Source: Chryseobacterium angstadtii (GTDB lineage: Bacteria; Bacteroidota; Bacteroidia; Flavobacteriales; Weeksellaceae). From it: 64,000 nucleotides of DNA. Positions 1-8,786 of this stretch are shown here, piece after piece (the first letter of the stretch is position 1; each line of letters starts with the position of its first letter). Location: positions 930,001 through 994,000 of the forward strand of contig NZ_LFND01000003.1 in NCBI RefSeq assembly GCF_001045465.1, in the 5' to 3' direction. A program made the position numbers and the translations under genes. The notes beneath the pieces are model-generated. The model saw nothing but the letters and a program-made list of their open reading frames with translations. It did no database searches and was not told the origin of the DNA.

Positions 1-1
1 G

Positions 2-463
2 ATCAATGAACCGTGGATCTACCTTAAAGTATGTGCTTCTTCTCATGAAGTGAGAAAACAGATACCTGAAAAGTGGATTATACAGCCTCCCGGCTACATG
101 ATGTGCTGTTTCGGACCTATGAAAAACCCTGAAATCAATCTTTGTGAGGGCTACTGGCTGGAATACGAAAAATATCATTCCACAACCGTTTGTAAAATCA
201 TAGCAGAAAATGGTGAACAGGCTTCTACTGGCCGTATTGTACTTGTGGATGGCGTGGCTGTTTATGACAGGATTATCACAGAAGAAAAGCATAGGAGAAA
301 AGGACTTGCCTCTTTTTTAATGCAGGAACTTGAAAAAACTGCTTCAGCGCAAGGTATTTCCAATAGTTTTCTGGTTGCTACAGAACAAGGAAAGGCTCTT
401 TATGAATCAAAGGGCTGGAAGCTGTACAGTCCTTATACCTCCATTGTCATTCCCGGCATTTGA
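2..463 (+). CDS. GNAT-family N-acetyltransferase, 5' end cut off by the window
   Basis: The reading frame is open from base 2, so the gene begins outside the window. The GTG at 50 is only the first possible internal start and is probably not the real one. The C-terminal half carries the GNAT acetyl-CoA-binding signature (RRKGLA, after a strand ending in DRIITEEKH) and the typical late element LYESKGWK. GNAT enzymes move an acetyl group from acetyl-CoA to an amine; the substrate cannot be told from sequence. It stands alone, followed by 630 bases of repeat-rich DNA. The family call is firm, the function open. Confidence 0.8.
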   Translation: MNEPWIYLKVCASSHEVRKQIPEKWIIQPPGYMMCCFGPMKNPEINLCEGYWLEYEKYHSTTVCKIIAENGEQASTGRIVLVDGVAVYDRIITEEKHRRKGLASFLMQELEKTASAQGISNSFLVATEQGKALYESKGWKLYSPYTSIVIPGI

Positions 464-545
464 TTTTTTAAATACCAGTCTGAGTCTGGTCAATAAATAC
501 AATCTTCTTTGTGTTTTTCCAACTATAAAATATATAAAAAGATCA

Positions 546-663
546 ATCTCAATAAAAATTCAATAGGAGTGGGCTTTAGCCCACTTATCAAAATGACCAC
601 CTCCATCATGGCTTTAGCCAAAATTTAAAATGAAATTACACCGGACCCCATTTTATCGGAGAG
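546..663. repeat. Direct repeat, copy 1 (about 118 bp)
   Basis: This stretch is repeated almost unchanged at 738-855, with only a few differences in the last 30 bases. It contains a perfect 7-bp inverted repeat with a 2-base loop (GTGGGCT/AGCCCAC, 569-584). No reading frame of note crosses it. The 464-1094 gap holds no gene that I can support. Confidence 0.85.
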
Positions 664-737
664 AATCTTATGCTTTAAAATCTCCATAATCATCATATTT
701 CACGTTTTTTGCGCTTACCAAAATAAAAGAATAATCG

Positions 738-855
738 ATCTCAATAAAAATTCAATAGGAGTGGGCTTTAGCCCACTTATCAAAATGACCACCTCCATCA
801 TGGCTTTAGCCAAAATTTAAAAATGAAACTACACCGTACTCCATTTTATCGGAGA
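738..855. repeat. Direct repeat, copy 2 (about 118 bp)
   Basis: Second copy of the unit at 546-663, with the same hairpin at 761-776. Its right end runs into a second dispersed repeat that starts with ATTTTATCGGAGA. Confidence 0.85.
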
Positions 856-935
856 TAAAAGCTTTGCGTCCTTAATAACATAAAGCATGTAAAAAAATCT
901 TGCGTCCTTTGCGCTTTTCCAACTATAAAGAATAC
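842..935. repeat. Dispersed intergenic repeat (ATTTTATCGGAGATAAAA type)
   Basis: A related copy lies at 22743-22834. Both read ATTTTATCGGAGATAAAA, then a CTTGCG-rich stretch, AACATAAAG, TTTGCG and CCAA-TATAAA. Fragments of the same unit occur at 649-730 and around 509-535. It is non-coding and of unknown role. Confidence 0.65.
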
Positions 936-1094
936 AATCAAACGATTGCCGGGCCAGATATTTTCAGTACTAATTATGAAAATTCGATAAATCTGCATAA
1001 TCTGTTTTGTATATTTCATTATTAAGAGAAATAAATTCAAAACAGCTTCAATAATTAAAAGTATTTGATATATTAGCGTAAAAATAATAATACC

Positions 1095-1889
1095 ATGGAA
1101 AATTACCTGGAAATCAATAAAAATTCCTGGAATGCCAAAGTAGATCCGCATCTGAAATCGGATTTCTACTTTGTAGATGAATTTCTCAAAGGACGAAGTT
1201 CGTTAAATAGTATAGAAACAGAGCTTTTGGGCGATGTGAAAGGCAAAAGTATTCTGCATCTGCAGTGCCATTTTGGGCAGGATTCTATCTCTCTTTCAAG
1301 AATGGGAGCAGACGTTACGGGAGTAGATCTTTCGGATAAAGCGATTGAAACGGGAAAAGATCTTGCACAGAAATGTGGAACCGATACAAAATTTGTCTGT
1401 TCGGATGTCTACAGCCTGCAAAATGTTCTGGATGAAAAATTTGATATTGTCTATACCAGTTACGGAGTTGTCGGATGGCTTCCCGATTTAAATCGGTGGG
1501 CAGAAGTCATCAGTCATTTTCTAAAGCCTGGCGGGCAGTTTATAATGGCTGAATTTCACCCGGCCGTATGGATGTTCGATGATGATTTTACAAAAATAAA
1601 CTACAATTATTTTAACGAAAGCCCTATTGTAGAAACTTATGAAGGAACTTACGCAGATCAGTCGGCGGATATTGTTCAGGAATATGTTATGTGGAACCAT
1701 TCTTTGGCAGAAGTACTGCAGAGCCTCATTAATAAAGGAGTAGAGATACTGATCTTTCAGGAATTCGACTGGTCGCCGTATCCAAGCTTCAAACACGTAG
1801 AGGAATTTGAAAAAGGAAAATGGAGAATTTCTCAGTTCGGTAATAAAATGCCTTTGGTATACAGTATTAAAGGAGAAAAAAGAAAATAA
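1095..1889 (+). CDS. Class I SAM-dependent methyltransferase
   Basis: A 264-residue protein with the Rossmann-like methyltransferase core. Motif I is ILHLQCHFG (residues 53-61), and the second strand ends in VTGVDLS with acidic D78, which would bind the ribose of S-adenosylmethionine. A later LKPGG matches the usual motif after the fourth strand. The substrate is unknown; the closest family type is the UbiE/methyltransferase-11 group of small-molecule enzymes. It is a single gene closed by a strong hairpin shared with the convergent gene on the other strand. Confidence 0.85.
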   Translation: MENYLEINKNSWNAKVDPHLKSDFYFVDEFLKGRSSLNSIETELLGDVKGKSILHLQCHFGQDSISLSRMGADVTGVDLSDKAIETGKDLAQKCGTDTKFVCSDVYSLQNVLDEKFDIVYTSYGVVGWLPDLNRWAEVISHFLKPGGQFIMAEFHPAVWMFDDDFTKINYNYFNESPIVETYEGTYADQSADIVQEYVMWNHSLAEVLQSLINKGVEILIFQEFDWSPYPSFKHVEEFEKGKWRISQFGNKMPLVYSIKGEKRK

Positions 1890-1900
1890 TCCTCATAAAA

Positions 1901-1932
1901 AAGTCATCATAATCCGGAGATTATGATGACTT
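1901..1932. terminator. Bidirectional terminator
   Basis: A 14-bp perfect stem (AAGTCATCATAATC with its complement) and a CGGA loop, with A residues before and T residues after. It lies between convergent genes and can serve both. Confidence 0.85.
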
Positions 1933-1972
1933 TCTATATATATGAATGTTAAAAAAACTAACTACTCTTATC

Positions 1973-2209
1973 TTAGCTTAATGAATCTTCAGCTTTTGTT
2001 TTAGCTTCATCTACTTTGTTCTGAACCTGGGATGCTACATCATTAGCCTTCGTTTTAAGATCATTTCCCCATTTGTTCAAATTGTCTTTAGCAGTATTGA
2101 TTTTGTCTTTTACTGCCTGCTTATCCTCTTCACTGGAGTTTTTGTATTTCCAATAAGCTAAAGCGCCGATACCTAATAAAGCTAACAATCCTTTTGTTTT
2201 ATTTCCCAT
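1973..2209 (-). CDS. Small YtxH-like membrane-anchored protein
   Basis: 78 residues. A short glycine-rich hydrophobic segment (GLLALLGIGALAYW, about residues 7-20) is followed by a charged alanine/lysine helix with repeated patterns such as DKINTAKDNL and VDEAKTKAED. This resembles the YtxH/late-embryogenesis-abundant type of stress protein: an N-terminal anchor and an amphipathic tail. The role is not known. The start is the ATG at 2209, and transcription ends at the hairpin at 1901-1932. Confidence 0.65.
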   Translation of the reverse strand: MGNKTKGLLALLGIGALAYWKYKNSSEEDKQAVKDKINTAKDNLNKWGNDLKTKANDVASQVQNKVDEAKTKAEDSLS

Positions 2210-2306
2210 GATTTCTATTTTTAAAATGTTGTATTAAAATTTGTTATTAGTAAACATGTAAAATACGTGCCAAAAAATTAAATGGAATTATAAATAAATG
2301 TTAAAT

Positions 2307-3149
2307 TTATTGAAAGACTTCAAATTTTTCTCCATCATAACTGGCGAAAACCATAGTAGGGTAAGAATCCTGATGATACATCTTTCCATCTTTATCAATG
2401 GCAATGGCTCCGGCAAATCCGTCAATGGTTTTAAGTTCATCAAATGTTTTGGTAAATGCCTGTTCTAGTGTCATTCCGTCCGTAGCTCTTGTGACAATTT
2501 TTGCTGCTGTAGCATTGCTTACGATATCTTCTCCTACACCTGTACAGCTTACGGCACAAATGGCATTGGCATAATTTCCGGCCACTGTAGCCGAGTCTGA
2601 TATTCTCCCCGGAATTTCAAAACCTTTTCCTCCGGTAGAGGTGGCTACAGCCAGTTTTCCGTCTTTATCAAGGGCTACGCAGCCTACCGTTCCTTTTCCT
2701 CCATTATTCAGTTTAGCTTCATACTCACTTCTCCGTTGAGGAATTTCAGTTGAGAAATTTTCAAAACCATGCTCAGATGCATATGTTTTAGCCCCATTTC
2801 CTCCTAAAACCCTGTCGTCTTCATTGATCAGCTCTTTGGCAACCAAAACAGGGTTCTTTACATCCTGAAGATTGATGACACCACTCAGTCTTTGAGTTTC
2901 TCCATCCATAATGGCTGCACTCATACGGATCACTCCATCGCTCTGTATTTGGGAACCTATCCCTGCATTATACAGAGGATCGTCTTCCAATAGGGAAACG
3001 GCGTAAGCTGCTGTATCAAAAGCAGAATGAGTCTGAAGGTATTCAAAGGCTTTCTGAGCGATATGTTTTAAAGAGTTCTGTTTGGCTGTCTTTACTTCAT
3101 GGCTTTGATCGCTTTCGGAAAAAAAACCGCCGTGGATGATTATTTTCAT
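2307..3149 (-). CDS. Isoaspartyl peptidase / plant-type L-asparaginase (Ntn hydrolase)
   Basis: 280 residues. Enzymes of this family cleave themselves before a threonine, which becomes the nucleophile; here it is T154 in the GTVG motif. SCTGVGEDI and ISDSATVAGNYA correspond to the substrate-binding loops. The family hydrolyses beta-aspartyl dipeptides and asparagine. The next gene upstream encodes cyanophycinase, whose product is beta-Asp-Arg, so the likely job is to split that dipeptide into aspartate and arginine. The dipeptide assignment rests on context. The gap to cphB is filled by heptad-phased repeats. Confidence 0.88.
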   Translation of the reverse strand: MKIIIHGGFFSESDQSHEVKTAKQNSLKHIAQKAFEYLQTHSAFDTAAYAVSLLEDDPLYNAGIGSQIQSDGVIRMSAAIMDGETQRLSGVINLQDVKNPVLVAKELINEDDRVLGGNGAKTYASEHGFENFSTEIPQRRSEYEAKLNNGGKGTVGCVALDKDGKLAVATSTGGKGFEIPGRISDSATVAGNYANAICAVSCTGVGEDIVSNATAAKIVTRATDGMTLEQAFTKTFDELKTIDGFAGAIAIDKDGKMYHQDSYPTMVFASYDGEKFEVFQ

Positions 3150-3153
3150 AAGA

Positions 3154-3258
3154 GTTTTGGGTTTCGGGTTTCGAGCTTTGGGATACGAGTTTTTCGAGGT
3201 GCGGGATTCGGGATACGAGATTCGGGGTTACGAGTTATGAGATTGGGTATGAGTTTTA
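3154..3258. repeat. Heptad-phased degenerate repeat array
   Basis: About 15 consecutive 7-base units of the type GGTTTCG/GGGATAC/CGAGATT can be read without a gap, starting 5 bases from the start codon of the isoaspartyl peptidase gene. The units are degenerate but keep a strict 7-nt period. A 17-bp stretch (3196-3212) recurs inverted at 3362-3378. Confidence 0.8.
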
Positions 3259-3359
3259 AGTTTTTATTTTTCAGAAAGTTATTTTTTTAATTAATAACTT
3301 TTTGATTTAAGAGTAAAATTACTCACTTTTAACAGTAAAGAACTTTACCAACTGTATTC

Positions 3360-3415
3360 AACCCGAATCCCGCACCTCTTATCTCGTAACACGCACCCCG
3401 CAACTACCTATCCTG
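3360..3415. repeat. Heptad-phased degenerate repeat array, inverted relative to 3154-3258
   Basis: Eight 7-base units (ACCCGAA, TCCCGCA and similar) that run up to and over the cphB stop codon at 3404-3406. It shares the 17-mer CCCGAATCCCGCACCTC with the first array in opposite orientation. Confidence 0.75.
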
Positions 3416-4303
3416 TGGTATCGGATTAAACTGTGAATTTTCTATCGTCAGTTTTTTCGTGGTAAGATCGTAATGGTCATTCATAGACATCACGTGTACG
3501 GTAAGGTTGTCGATTGAAATAGGCTCTCCAAGATTGATATTTGTAAGGTTGGTATCTTTAATAAACCTTCCGTCTACAAGGATCACAAGTCCGGAACCTA
3601 CAGCAGTCATTACTTCGTTATGAATGAAAAGACCGGTATCTTCACCCAGCCCGATTCCTAAGGTTCTCGGATTGTTCACTACCGCCTGGAAAAGACGCCC
3701 GATTCTGCCACGCTGTACAAAATGGGTATCAATGATCACATTATCTATCAGGCCAAGCCCTTGTGTTGTTTTAATTTCACCTTTAAGAAGAGATTCTGAG
3801 CTGCTTCCCTGATAAATCATATTTTCAGAAGCTGCTGCAGCCCCGGCAGAAGTTCCGGAATAAATAAAATCCTGTTCCTGATATTTCAGCAATATGGTAT
3901 CGTGAAATCTGGTTCCGCCAAGAATGGAGGTCAGCCGGAGCTGATCTCCGCCTGTAAACATCACTACATCTGCTGCGTTGGCTCTTGCCGTCATTGCATC
4001 AGAATTGGCTTCGTCACGGTTGTGGATATCAAGGATATTTACATTTTTGGCTCCTAAAAATTCAAAAGCCTTTTTATATTCTGTTCCTACAATCTGTGGG
4101 ATCTGAGATGCTGTAGTTACAATTTCAATGACAGAGTTTTCCTTATGCTTTGATTCATTAATGATCTTTCGCAAAATACCTCTTTCAAAGAAATTCAGAT
4201 TTTTTTCAATGTTCTGGTCAAAATCGGTTTCTGCAAAACTTCCTTTGTTTACAGCGCCTCCGATAATAATTAATTTTCCAACGGGTTTCATCATAGGGTA
4301 CAA
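3404..4303 (-). CDS. cphB: Cyanophycinase (S51 serine peptidase)
   Basis: 299 residues, the usual length for the family. Cyanophycinase cuts the reserve polymer cyanophycin (a polyaspartate backbone with arginine side chains) into beta-Asp-Arg dipeptides. The nucleophile elbow is GTSAGA with S152. FTGGDQLRL (116-124) and DTHFVQRGR around H194 are the other family blocks. It lies head to head with cphA (190-bp gap) and upstream of an isoaspartyl peptidase gene on the same strand, so one locus covers synthesis and breakdown. The methionines at 4 and 5 are alternative starts. Confidence 0.93.
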   Translation of the reverse strand: MYPMMKPVGKLIIIGGAVNKGSFAETDFDQNIEKNLNFFERGILRKIINESKHKENSVIEIVTTASQIPQIVGTEYKKAFEFLGAKNVNILDIHNRDEANSDAMTARANAADVVMFTGGDQLRLTSILGGTRFHDTILLKYQEQDFIYSGTSAGAAAASENMIYQGSSSESLLKGEIKTTQGLGLIDNVIIDTHFVQRGRIGRLFQAVVNNPRTLGIGLGEDTGLFIHNEVMTAVGSGLVILVDGRFIKDTNLTNINLGEPISIDNLTVHVMSMNDHYDLTTKKLTIENSQFNPIPQDR

Positions 4304-4440
4304 ATTTAAAAAATAATTAATATTTGACGAAATTCATACCACATTTTAATTGATTGTTAATGTTTTAGGATTGTGAACTTTTTTTAATGCTTTTTTGAGA
4401 AATCTTTAAATGTGGTATAGTTTCGTTTAGGGTTTTACAT

Positions 4441-4448
4441 TATCTTTG
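4441..4448 (+). promoter_or_regulatory. -7 promoter box for cphA
   Basis: TATCTTTG fits the Bacteroidota consensus TAnnTTTG exactly and lies 45 bases before the cphA start codon. No clear -33 TTG is seen at the usual distance. Confidence 0.5.
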
Positions 4449-4493
4449 ATTTTTGAAGGAGTTATTGTTAACTGATAAAAATGCAAATAGATT

Positions 4494-7124
4494 ATGAAAA
4501 TTGAGAAGATACAGGCACTACGCGGCCCGAATATCTGGAGCATCAGACGGAAGAAGCTGATACAGATGAGATTGGACCTTGAGGAAATGGAAAATTATCC
4601 TACCAACAAAATTGACGGATTCAGAGAAAGGATTGAAAAACTGATCCCATCACTCATTACCCACAGATGTTCGGAGGGAGTGGAAGGAGGTTTTTTTCAC
4701 AGAGTGGAAACCGGAACCTGGATGGGGCATGTGATAGAACATATAGCGCTGGAAATACAGACCCTGGCAGGTATGGATGTAGGATTTGGAAGAACGAGGG
4801 AAACCAAAACTCCGGGCGTTTATAATGTAGTTTTTAATTATATTGAAGAAAATGCAGGGATCTATGCCGCTGAAGAGTCGGTGAAGATTGCTGAATCTCT
4901 TATTGAAAACAAAGAATATGATATCCACGCATGTATTCACAAGCTGAAGGAAATTAGGGAGCGTGTCCGTTTAGGCCCTTCTACGGGAAGTATTGTAGAG
5001 GAGGCCGTTTCCAGAAAAATTCCATGGATCAGATTGGGAACCAATTCTTTGGTTCAGCTGGGATATGGAGTAAATCAGCAGCGTTTTCAGGCTACGATTA
5101 CCGGAAATACAAGCTCTATTGCCGTAGATATTGCGTGCAATAAGGAATTGACCAAAAAAATGCTTCATGATGCCGCAATTCCTGTTCCTATCGGTGATTT
5201 GGTGGTAGATGAAGAAGATTTACAGCATGTCATCAGAAAAATAGGATACCCGATTGTTCTTAAACCACTAGACGGAAACCACGGCAAAGGTTCTTCTATT
5301 AATGTAAACGATTGGGAAGCCGCAAAAATAGGATTGGAACATGCCCAAAAATATTCAAGAAAAGTAATTGTTGAAAAATACATTACAGGATATGATTTCA
5401 GAGTATTGGTCATTAATAATAAAATGGTGGCTGCAGCCAGAAGAGTTCCTGCTCATGTCGTAGGTGACGGAGAAATGAATCTTCAACAGCTCATCGAAAA
5501 AGAAAATCAGGATCCGAGAAGAGGATACGGACACGAAAATGTTCTTACGGAAATAGAAGTGGATAAAGATACTTTGGAACTTCTTGAAAAACTTCAGTAC
5601 ACCCTTGATACGGTTCCTCAGAAAGGGGAAGTTGTTTACTTGAAATCTACAGCCAATCTTTCTACCGGAGGTACGTCCATAGATGTTACGGATATGGTTC
5701 ATCCGGAAAATATCACGATGGCTGAAAGAATTTCTAAAATTATAGGTCTGGATGTCTGCGGGATCGATATTATGGCTGAAAACTTGACGCAGCCACTGAA
5801 AGAAAGTGGTGCAGCCATCATAGAAGTGAATGCTGCTCCGGGATTCAGAATGCACCTTGCTCCAAGTGAAGGACTTCCAAGAAATGTAGCCGCTCCGGTG
5901 GTTGATATGCTGTACCCTCCGGGAAAACCTTTCACTATTCCCATTATCGCAGTAACCGGAACAAACGGAAAAACAACGACAACAAGACTGATCTCACATA
6001 TTGTAAAAAGCAACGGTTATAGGGTAGGTTTTACCACTTCCGATGGTATTTACATTCAAAATACAATGCTGTCGAAAGGGGATACTACAGGCCCGCTTTC
6101 CGCCGAATTTGTTTTAAAAGATCCTACCGTAGAATTTGCTGTACTGGAAACGGCCAGAGGGGGAATTCTGCGTTCAGGTTTAGGATATTCGCAGTGTGAT
6201 ATTGGTGTTTTAACCAATATTGAAGAAGATCATTTGGGAATGAATGATATTCATTCGCTTAAAGATCTGGCTAAAGTAAAAAGAGTAGTTCTGGACAGTG
6301 TAAAGAAAAACGGATGGAGCGTTCTGAATGCAGATAATGAGTATTCCATGAAAATAGTCAATGATCTCGACAGTAATGTGGCGATCTTCAGCATGGATGA
6401 AAATAATCCCCATATCGTAAAATTTGCTAAAGAAGGACGTATTACCTGTGTGTATGAAGAAGGTTTTGTAACCATTAAAAAAGGTGACTGGAAGATCAGA
6501 ATTGGGAAAGCCAAAGATTTTCCGATTACCATGGAAGGTAAGGCCCGGTTTATGATTGAAAATGTACTGGCTGCAAGTTTAGCGAGTTATCTGTATGGTT
6601 TTGGAATTGAAGATATTTCAAACTCTCTGAGAACTTTTATTCCAAGTGCACAGCTTACACCGGGAAGACTGAATGTATTTAAATTCAAAAGCTTTAAGGT
6701 TTTGATTGATTTTGCTCACAATCCTTCAGGATATGAAGCAATTGAGGATTATCTTAAAAACGTAGAATCTACTAAGAAAATTGGTATTATTTCCGGAGTA
6801 GGAGACAGACGTGACAGTGATATCAGAGAATGCGGGAAAATTGCCGGAAGAATGTTTGATTACATCATTATCAGAAATGAAAAACATCTGAGAGGAAGAA
6901 CTGAAGATGAAATCAACGGACTTATTATCGACGGGATCAATGAAGCCGGAAGAGATGTAAGCTATGAGATTATTCCTAAAGAAATTGAGGCTTTGAAACA
7001 TGCTATGGGAATGGCTGAGGACGGAACGTTCATCACAGCTTTAAGTGACGTTATTTCGAATGCCATTGATCTTGTCCAGGAATATCAGGCGCGGGAACTC
7101 TTGGAAGACGATAAAAATTTATAA
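4494..7124 (+). CDS. cphA: Cyanophycin synthetase
   Basis: 876 residues, full length for the family. It makes cyanophycin by adding aspartate to the backbone and arginine to each side chain, each step using ATP. Three parts are visible: an N-terminal region (1 to about 160); an ATP-grasp domain with the lysine and glycine loop K257-P-L-D-G-N-H-G-K265 and the metal-binding E444-x-N446; and a Mur-ligase-like domain with the P-loop TGTNGKTTT starting at residue 488. Both active sites look intact. A strong hairpin terminator follows at once, so it is transcribed alone. Confidence 0.95.
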   Translation: MKIEKIQALRGPNIWSIRRKKLIQMRLDLEEMENYPTNKIDGFRERIEKLIPSLITHRCSEGVEGGFFHRVETGTWMGHVIEHIALEIQTLAGMDVGFGRTRETKTPGVYNVVFNYIEENAGIYAAEESVKIAESLIENKEYDIHACIHKLKEIRERVRLGPSTGSIVEEAVSRKIPWIRLGTNSLVQLGYGVNQQRFQATITGNTSSIAVDIACNKELTKKMLHDAAIPVPIGDLVVDEEDLQHVIRKIGYPIVLKPLDGNHGKGSSINVNDWEAAKIGLEHAQKYSRKVIVEKYITGYDFRVLVINNKMVAAARRVPAHVVGDGEMNLQQLIEKENQDPRRGYGHENVLTEIEVDKDTLELLEKLQYTLDTVPQKGEVVYLKSTANLSTGGTSIDVTDMVHPENITMAERISKIIGLDVCGIDIMAENLTQPLKESGAAIIEVNAAPGFRMHLAPSEGLPRNVAAPVVDMLYPPGKPFTIPIIAVTGTNGKTTTTRLISHIVKSNGYRVGFTTSDGIYIQNTMLSKGDTTGPLSAEFVLKDPTVEFAVLETARGGILRSGLGYSQCDIGVLTNIEEDHLGMNDIHSLKDLAKVKRVVLDSVKKNGWSVLNADNEYSMKIVNDLDSNVAIFSMDENNPHIVKFAKEGRITCVYEEGFVTIKKGDWKIRIGKAKDFPITMEGKARFMIENVLAASLASYLYGFGIEDISNSLRTFIPSAQLTPGRLNVFKFKSFKVLIDFAHNPSGYEAIEDYLKNVESTKKIGIISGVGDRRDSDIRECGKIAGRMFDYIIIRNEKHLRGRTEDEINGLIIDGINEAGRDVSYEIIPKEIEALKHAMGMAEDGTFITALSDVISNAIDLVQEYQARELLEDDKNL

Positions 7125-7141
7125 AGTAAATAATCTATACT

Positions 7142-7170
7142 AAAACGGCTGAGTTTTTCAGCCGTTTTTA
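7142..7170 (+). terminator. Terminator of cphA
   Basis: An 11-bp perfect stem (AAAACGGCTGA/TCAGCCGTTTT) with a 5-base loop and a T run, 18 bases after the stop codon. Confidence 0.9.
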
Positions 7171-7314
7171 TTTTAAACAAAATAGGATAAGAATCTGCTA
7201 TATCTGTCTGATCTGCGAGAGATTTTTAAATGCAAAGTCTGATGAAAATTATGTTTTAGTTTAAAGGAATACTAAGAAGGCGATAAACCATTGATGAAGC
7301 TACATGGATACAAC

Positions 7315-7400
7315 ATTCGCTTATTCGAATCAATGAAATTGATTCTGTCTTTGCTTCCCTTAAATATGCAACTTTAAGATCAATCTTTGCGTTTAAAAAA
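7315..7400. repeat. Dispersed intergenic repeat (ATTCGCTT...TTTGCG type), copy 1
   Basis: The sequence matches 44677-44766 over about 85 bases: ATTCGCTT, TCGAAT, a TTGATTCT block, CTTTGC-TCCCT, and a CTTTGCG end. It is non-coding. The rest of the 7171-7423 gap holds nothing else that I can name. Confidence 0.6.
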
Positions 7401-7423
7401 ATATAGAAATAAAATCCTTATTC

Positions 7424-7459
7424 ATAACAAATCCCTCTGAGTTCAGAAGGATTTGTTAT
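7424..7459 (-). terminator. Terminator of the 7493-8674 gene
   Basis: A long hairpin of 11 bp (ATAACAAATCC/GGATTTGTTAT) stacked on an inner 5-bp stem (TCTGA/TCAGA), with one mismatch between them. It lies 33 bases past the stop codon of the minus-strand gene. Confidence 0.8.
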
Positions 7460-7492
7460 TTAATCAAAGTTTGATTGGTTTATTATTGATGG

Positions 7493-8674
7493 CTATTCCC
7501 CAAAAAAAGCATTAGAACTGCCAATCCATATGGCATCTTTCTTGTTAAAATCCACATTTACCATGGCGGCTTTTGTCATTCTTCCCAGGTTTTCGAGTAG
7601 AACAGGGCGGTCTTCATTTTCGTGCCAGATATAAAGAAGACGGATTTCTGCTTTTGAAAATTCTCCGTTGATGTCTTCGAAGATCGGTTCATAGGTTACT
7701 TTTCTCTGCAAAATATAGTTTTCTTTGTCCTCAATAGCTTCCGTGATTTCTTTTGTCGGATTTAAATTGACTCCGCTTCCCGCGAATGAAAATAAAGGCT
7801 TCAGAACAAAGTTTTCCAGATTTTCGTGCTCAGGAAATTCATGCAAGAAATAGCTTTTAGGAACAAACTGGTGTTTCAGCATAGGAAGAAGGAATTTGGA
7901 GATCTTGAAGAACCAGTTAGGATGGGTGATCCATTTTACATCAATGTCTTCACGGAAATCAAAGCCTGCTTTCAGATCGGGAATTCTGTCGAGTTCATCA
8001 AAAATAACACGGTTGTAGATTCTTTTGATTTCAACAAGCTTTCCGTCATTTTCATAAAAAAGTTTCCGGTCTTCTTTTTTTACTTTTGTCAGGCATACTG
8101 TTTTTATTCCTAATAACTGTTCTGTTAATGCAAAATCTATAGCTGTTTTTTGTTTTTCAGGAAATATTTCAAGCAGGATAACATGTTCCGGATTTTCGTC
8201 TCCTACAATCAATTTTTTCAGATGGTTTTTAAATTCATCATGAGGCATTTTATTTTTGATTTCCGATAGAAAAGGGTAGACTTCACAGAAAGTGTCTTCA
8301 AAAGTCTTTTGAAAAGCATATAATGAAGGAAAAGCTTGTAATTCTATAAGTTGTGGCTCAATTTCTCCGTTTTCGCTTCGGCAGATACCAAAGTCTATAG
8401 TGAAAAAATGAGGTTGGTTGGTATCATGAGGAACCCTGCAGTTATCGGGAACGGCTTTATGAAGCACTTCAGCGGGAAGTTCTTTGATCTGGTCAATAAT
8501 ACTTTCGCTGGCGTCCAGAAGTTTATTTTTAAATTCATTGGAAAGAAAGAGCGGACTTTCCGAAATTCTGAATGCCGGAGTAATGCCTCCTTTTTGAGCA
8601 AGGATTTCTTTAAGCTGGCTGTATTTTTCCTGTGAAAATTCCTGATTAAACTGTTTTCTGTATTTTGGGATCAT
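7493..8674 (-). CDS. Unknown protein with ATP-grasp-like, possibly permuted, motifs
   Basis: 393 residues with no confident family match by eye. Several stretches look like ATP-grasp elements in an unusual order: an acidic block LIELQAFPS near residue 110, then FVLKPLFSFAGSGV (lysine plus glycine loop), YILQRKV (hinge that would hold adenine) and AEIRLLYIW near the C-terminus. Circularly permuted ATP-grasp proteins such as glutathionylspermidine-synthetase-like enzymes have this kind of order. It lies downstream of the ligase island, separated by 324 bases with an inverted-repeat element and a hairpin, so it may be controlled separately. The ligase assignment is an inference. Confidence 0.5.
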   Translation of the reverse strand: MIPKYRKQFNQEFSQEKYSQLKEILAQKGGITPAFRISESPLFLSNEFKNKLLDASESIIDQIKELPAEVLHKAVPDNCRVPHDTNQPHFFTIDFGICRSENGEIEPQLIELQAFPSLYAFQKTFEDTFCEVYPFLSEIKNKMPHDEFKNHLKKLIVGDENPEHVILLEIFPEKQKTAIDFALTEQLLGIKTVCLTKVKKEDRKLFYENDGKLVEIKRIYNRVIFDELDRIPDLKAGFDFREDIDVKWITHPNWFFKISKFLLPMLKHQFVPKSYFLHEFPEHENLENFVLKPLFSFAGSGVNLNPTKEITEAIEDKENYILQRKVTYEPIFEDINGEFSKAEIRLLYIWHENEDRPVLLENLGRMTKAAMVNVDFNKKDAIWIGSSNAFFGE

Positions 8675-8702
8675 ATTTTTTCTTTGTGATTTGATTTTAA
8701 AA

Positions 8703-8726
8703 AATCGAGCATTTCTGCCCGATTTC
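8703..8726 (-). terminator. Hairpin with T run ahead of the 7493-8674 gene (terminator or attenuator)
   Basis: On the minus strand AAATCG-GCA pairs with TGC-CGATTT around a GAAA loop with one internal mismatch, and a T run follows. It ends about 29 bases before the start codon at 8674. It could end the transcript from the upstream operon or act as a leader attenuator. Confidence 0.5.
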
Positions 8727-8786
8727 TATACATTTTAATTTTAGCTGATTTAAAACAAAGTTTAATATCAAACCTTAGACAGATTT

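Noticed and set aside
5355..6013. Open frames on the minus strand within cphA
   Set aside because: They overlap the intact, conserved cyanophycin synthetase and have no recognisable product.
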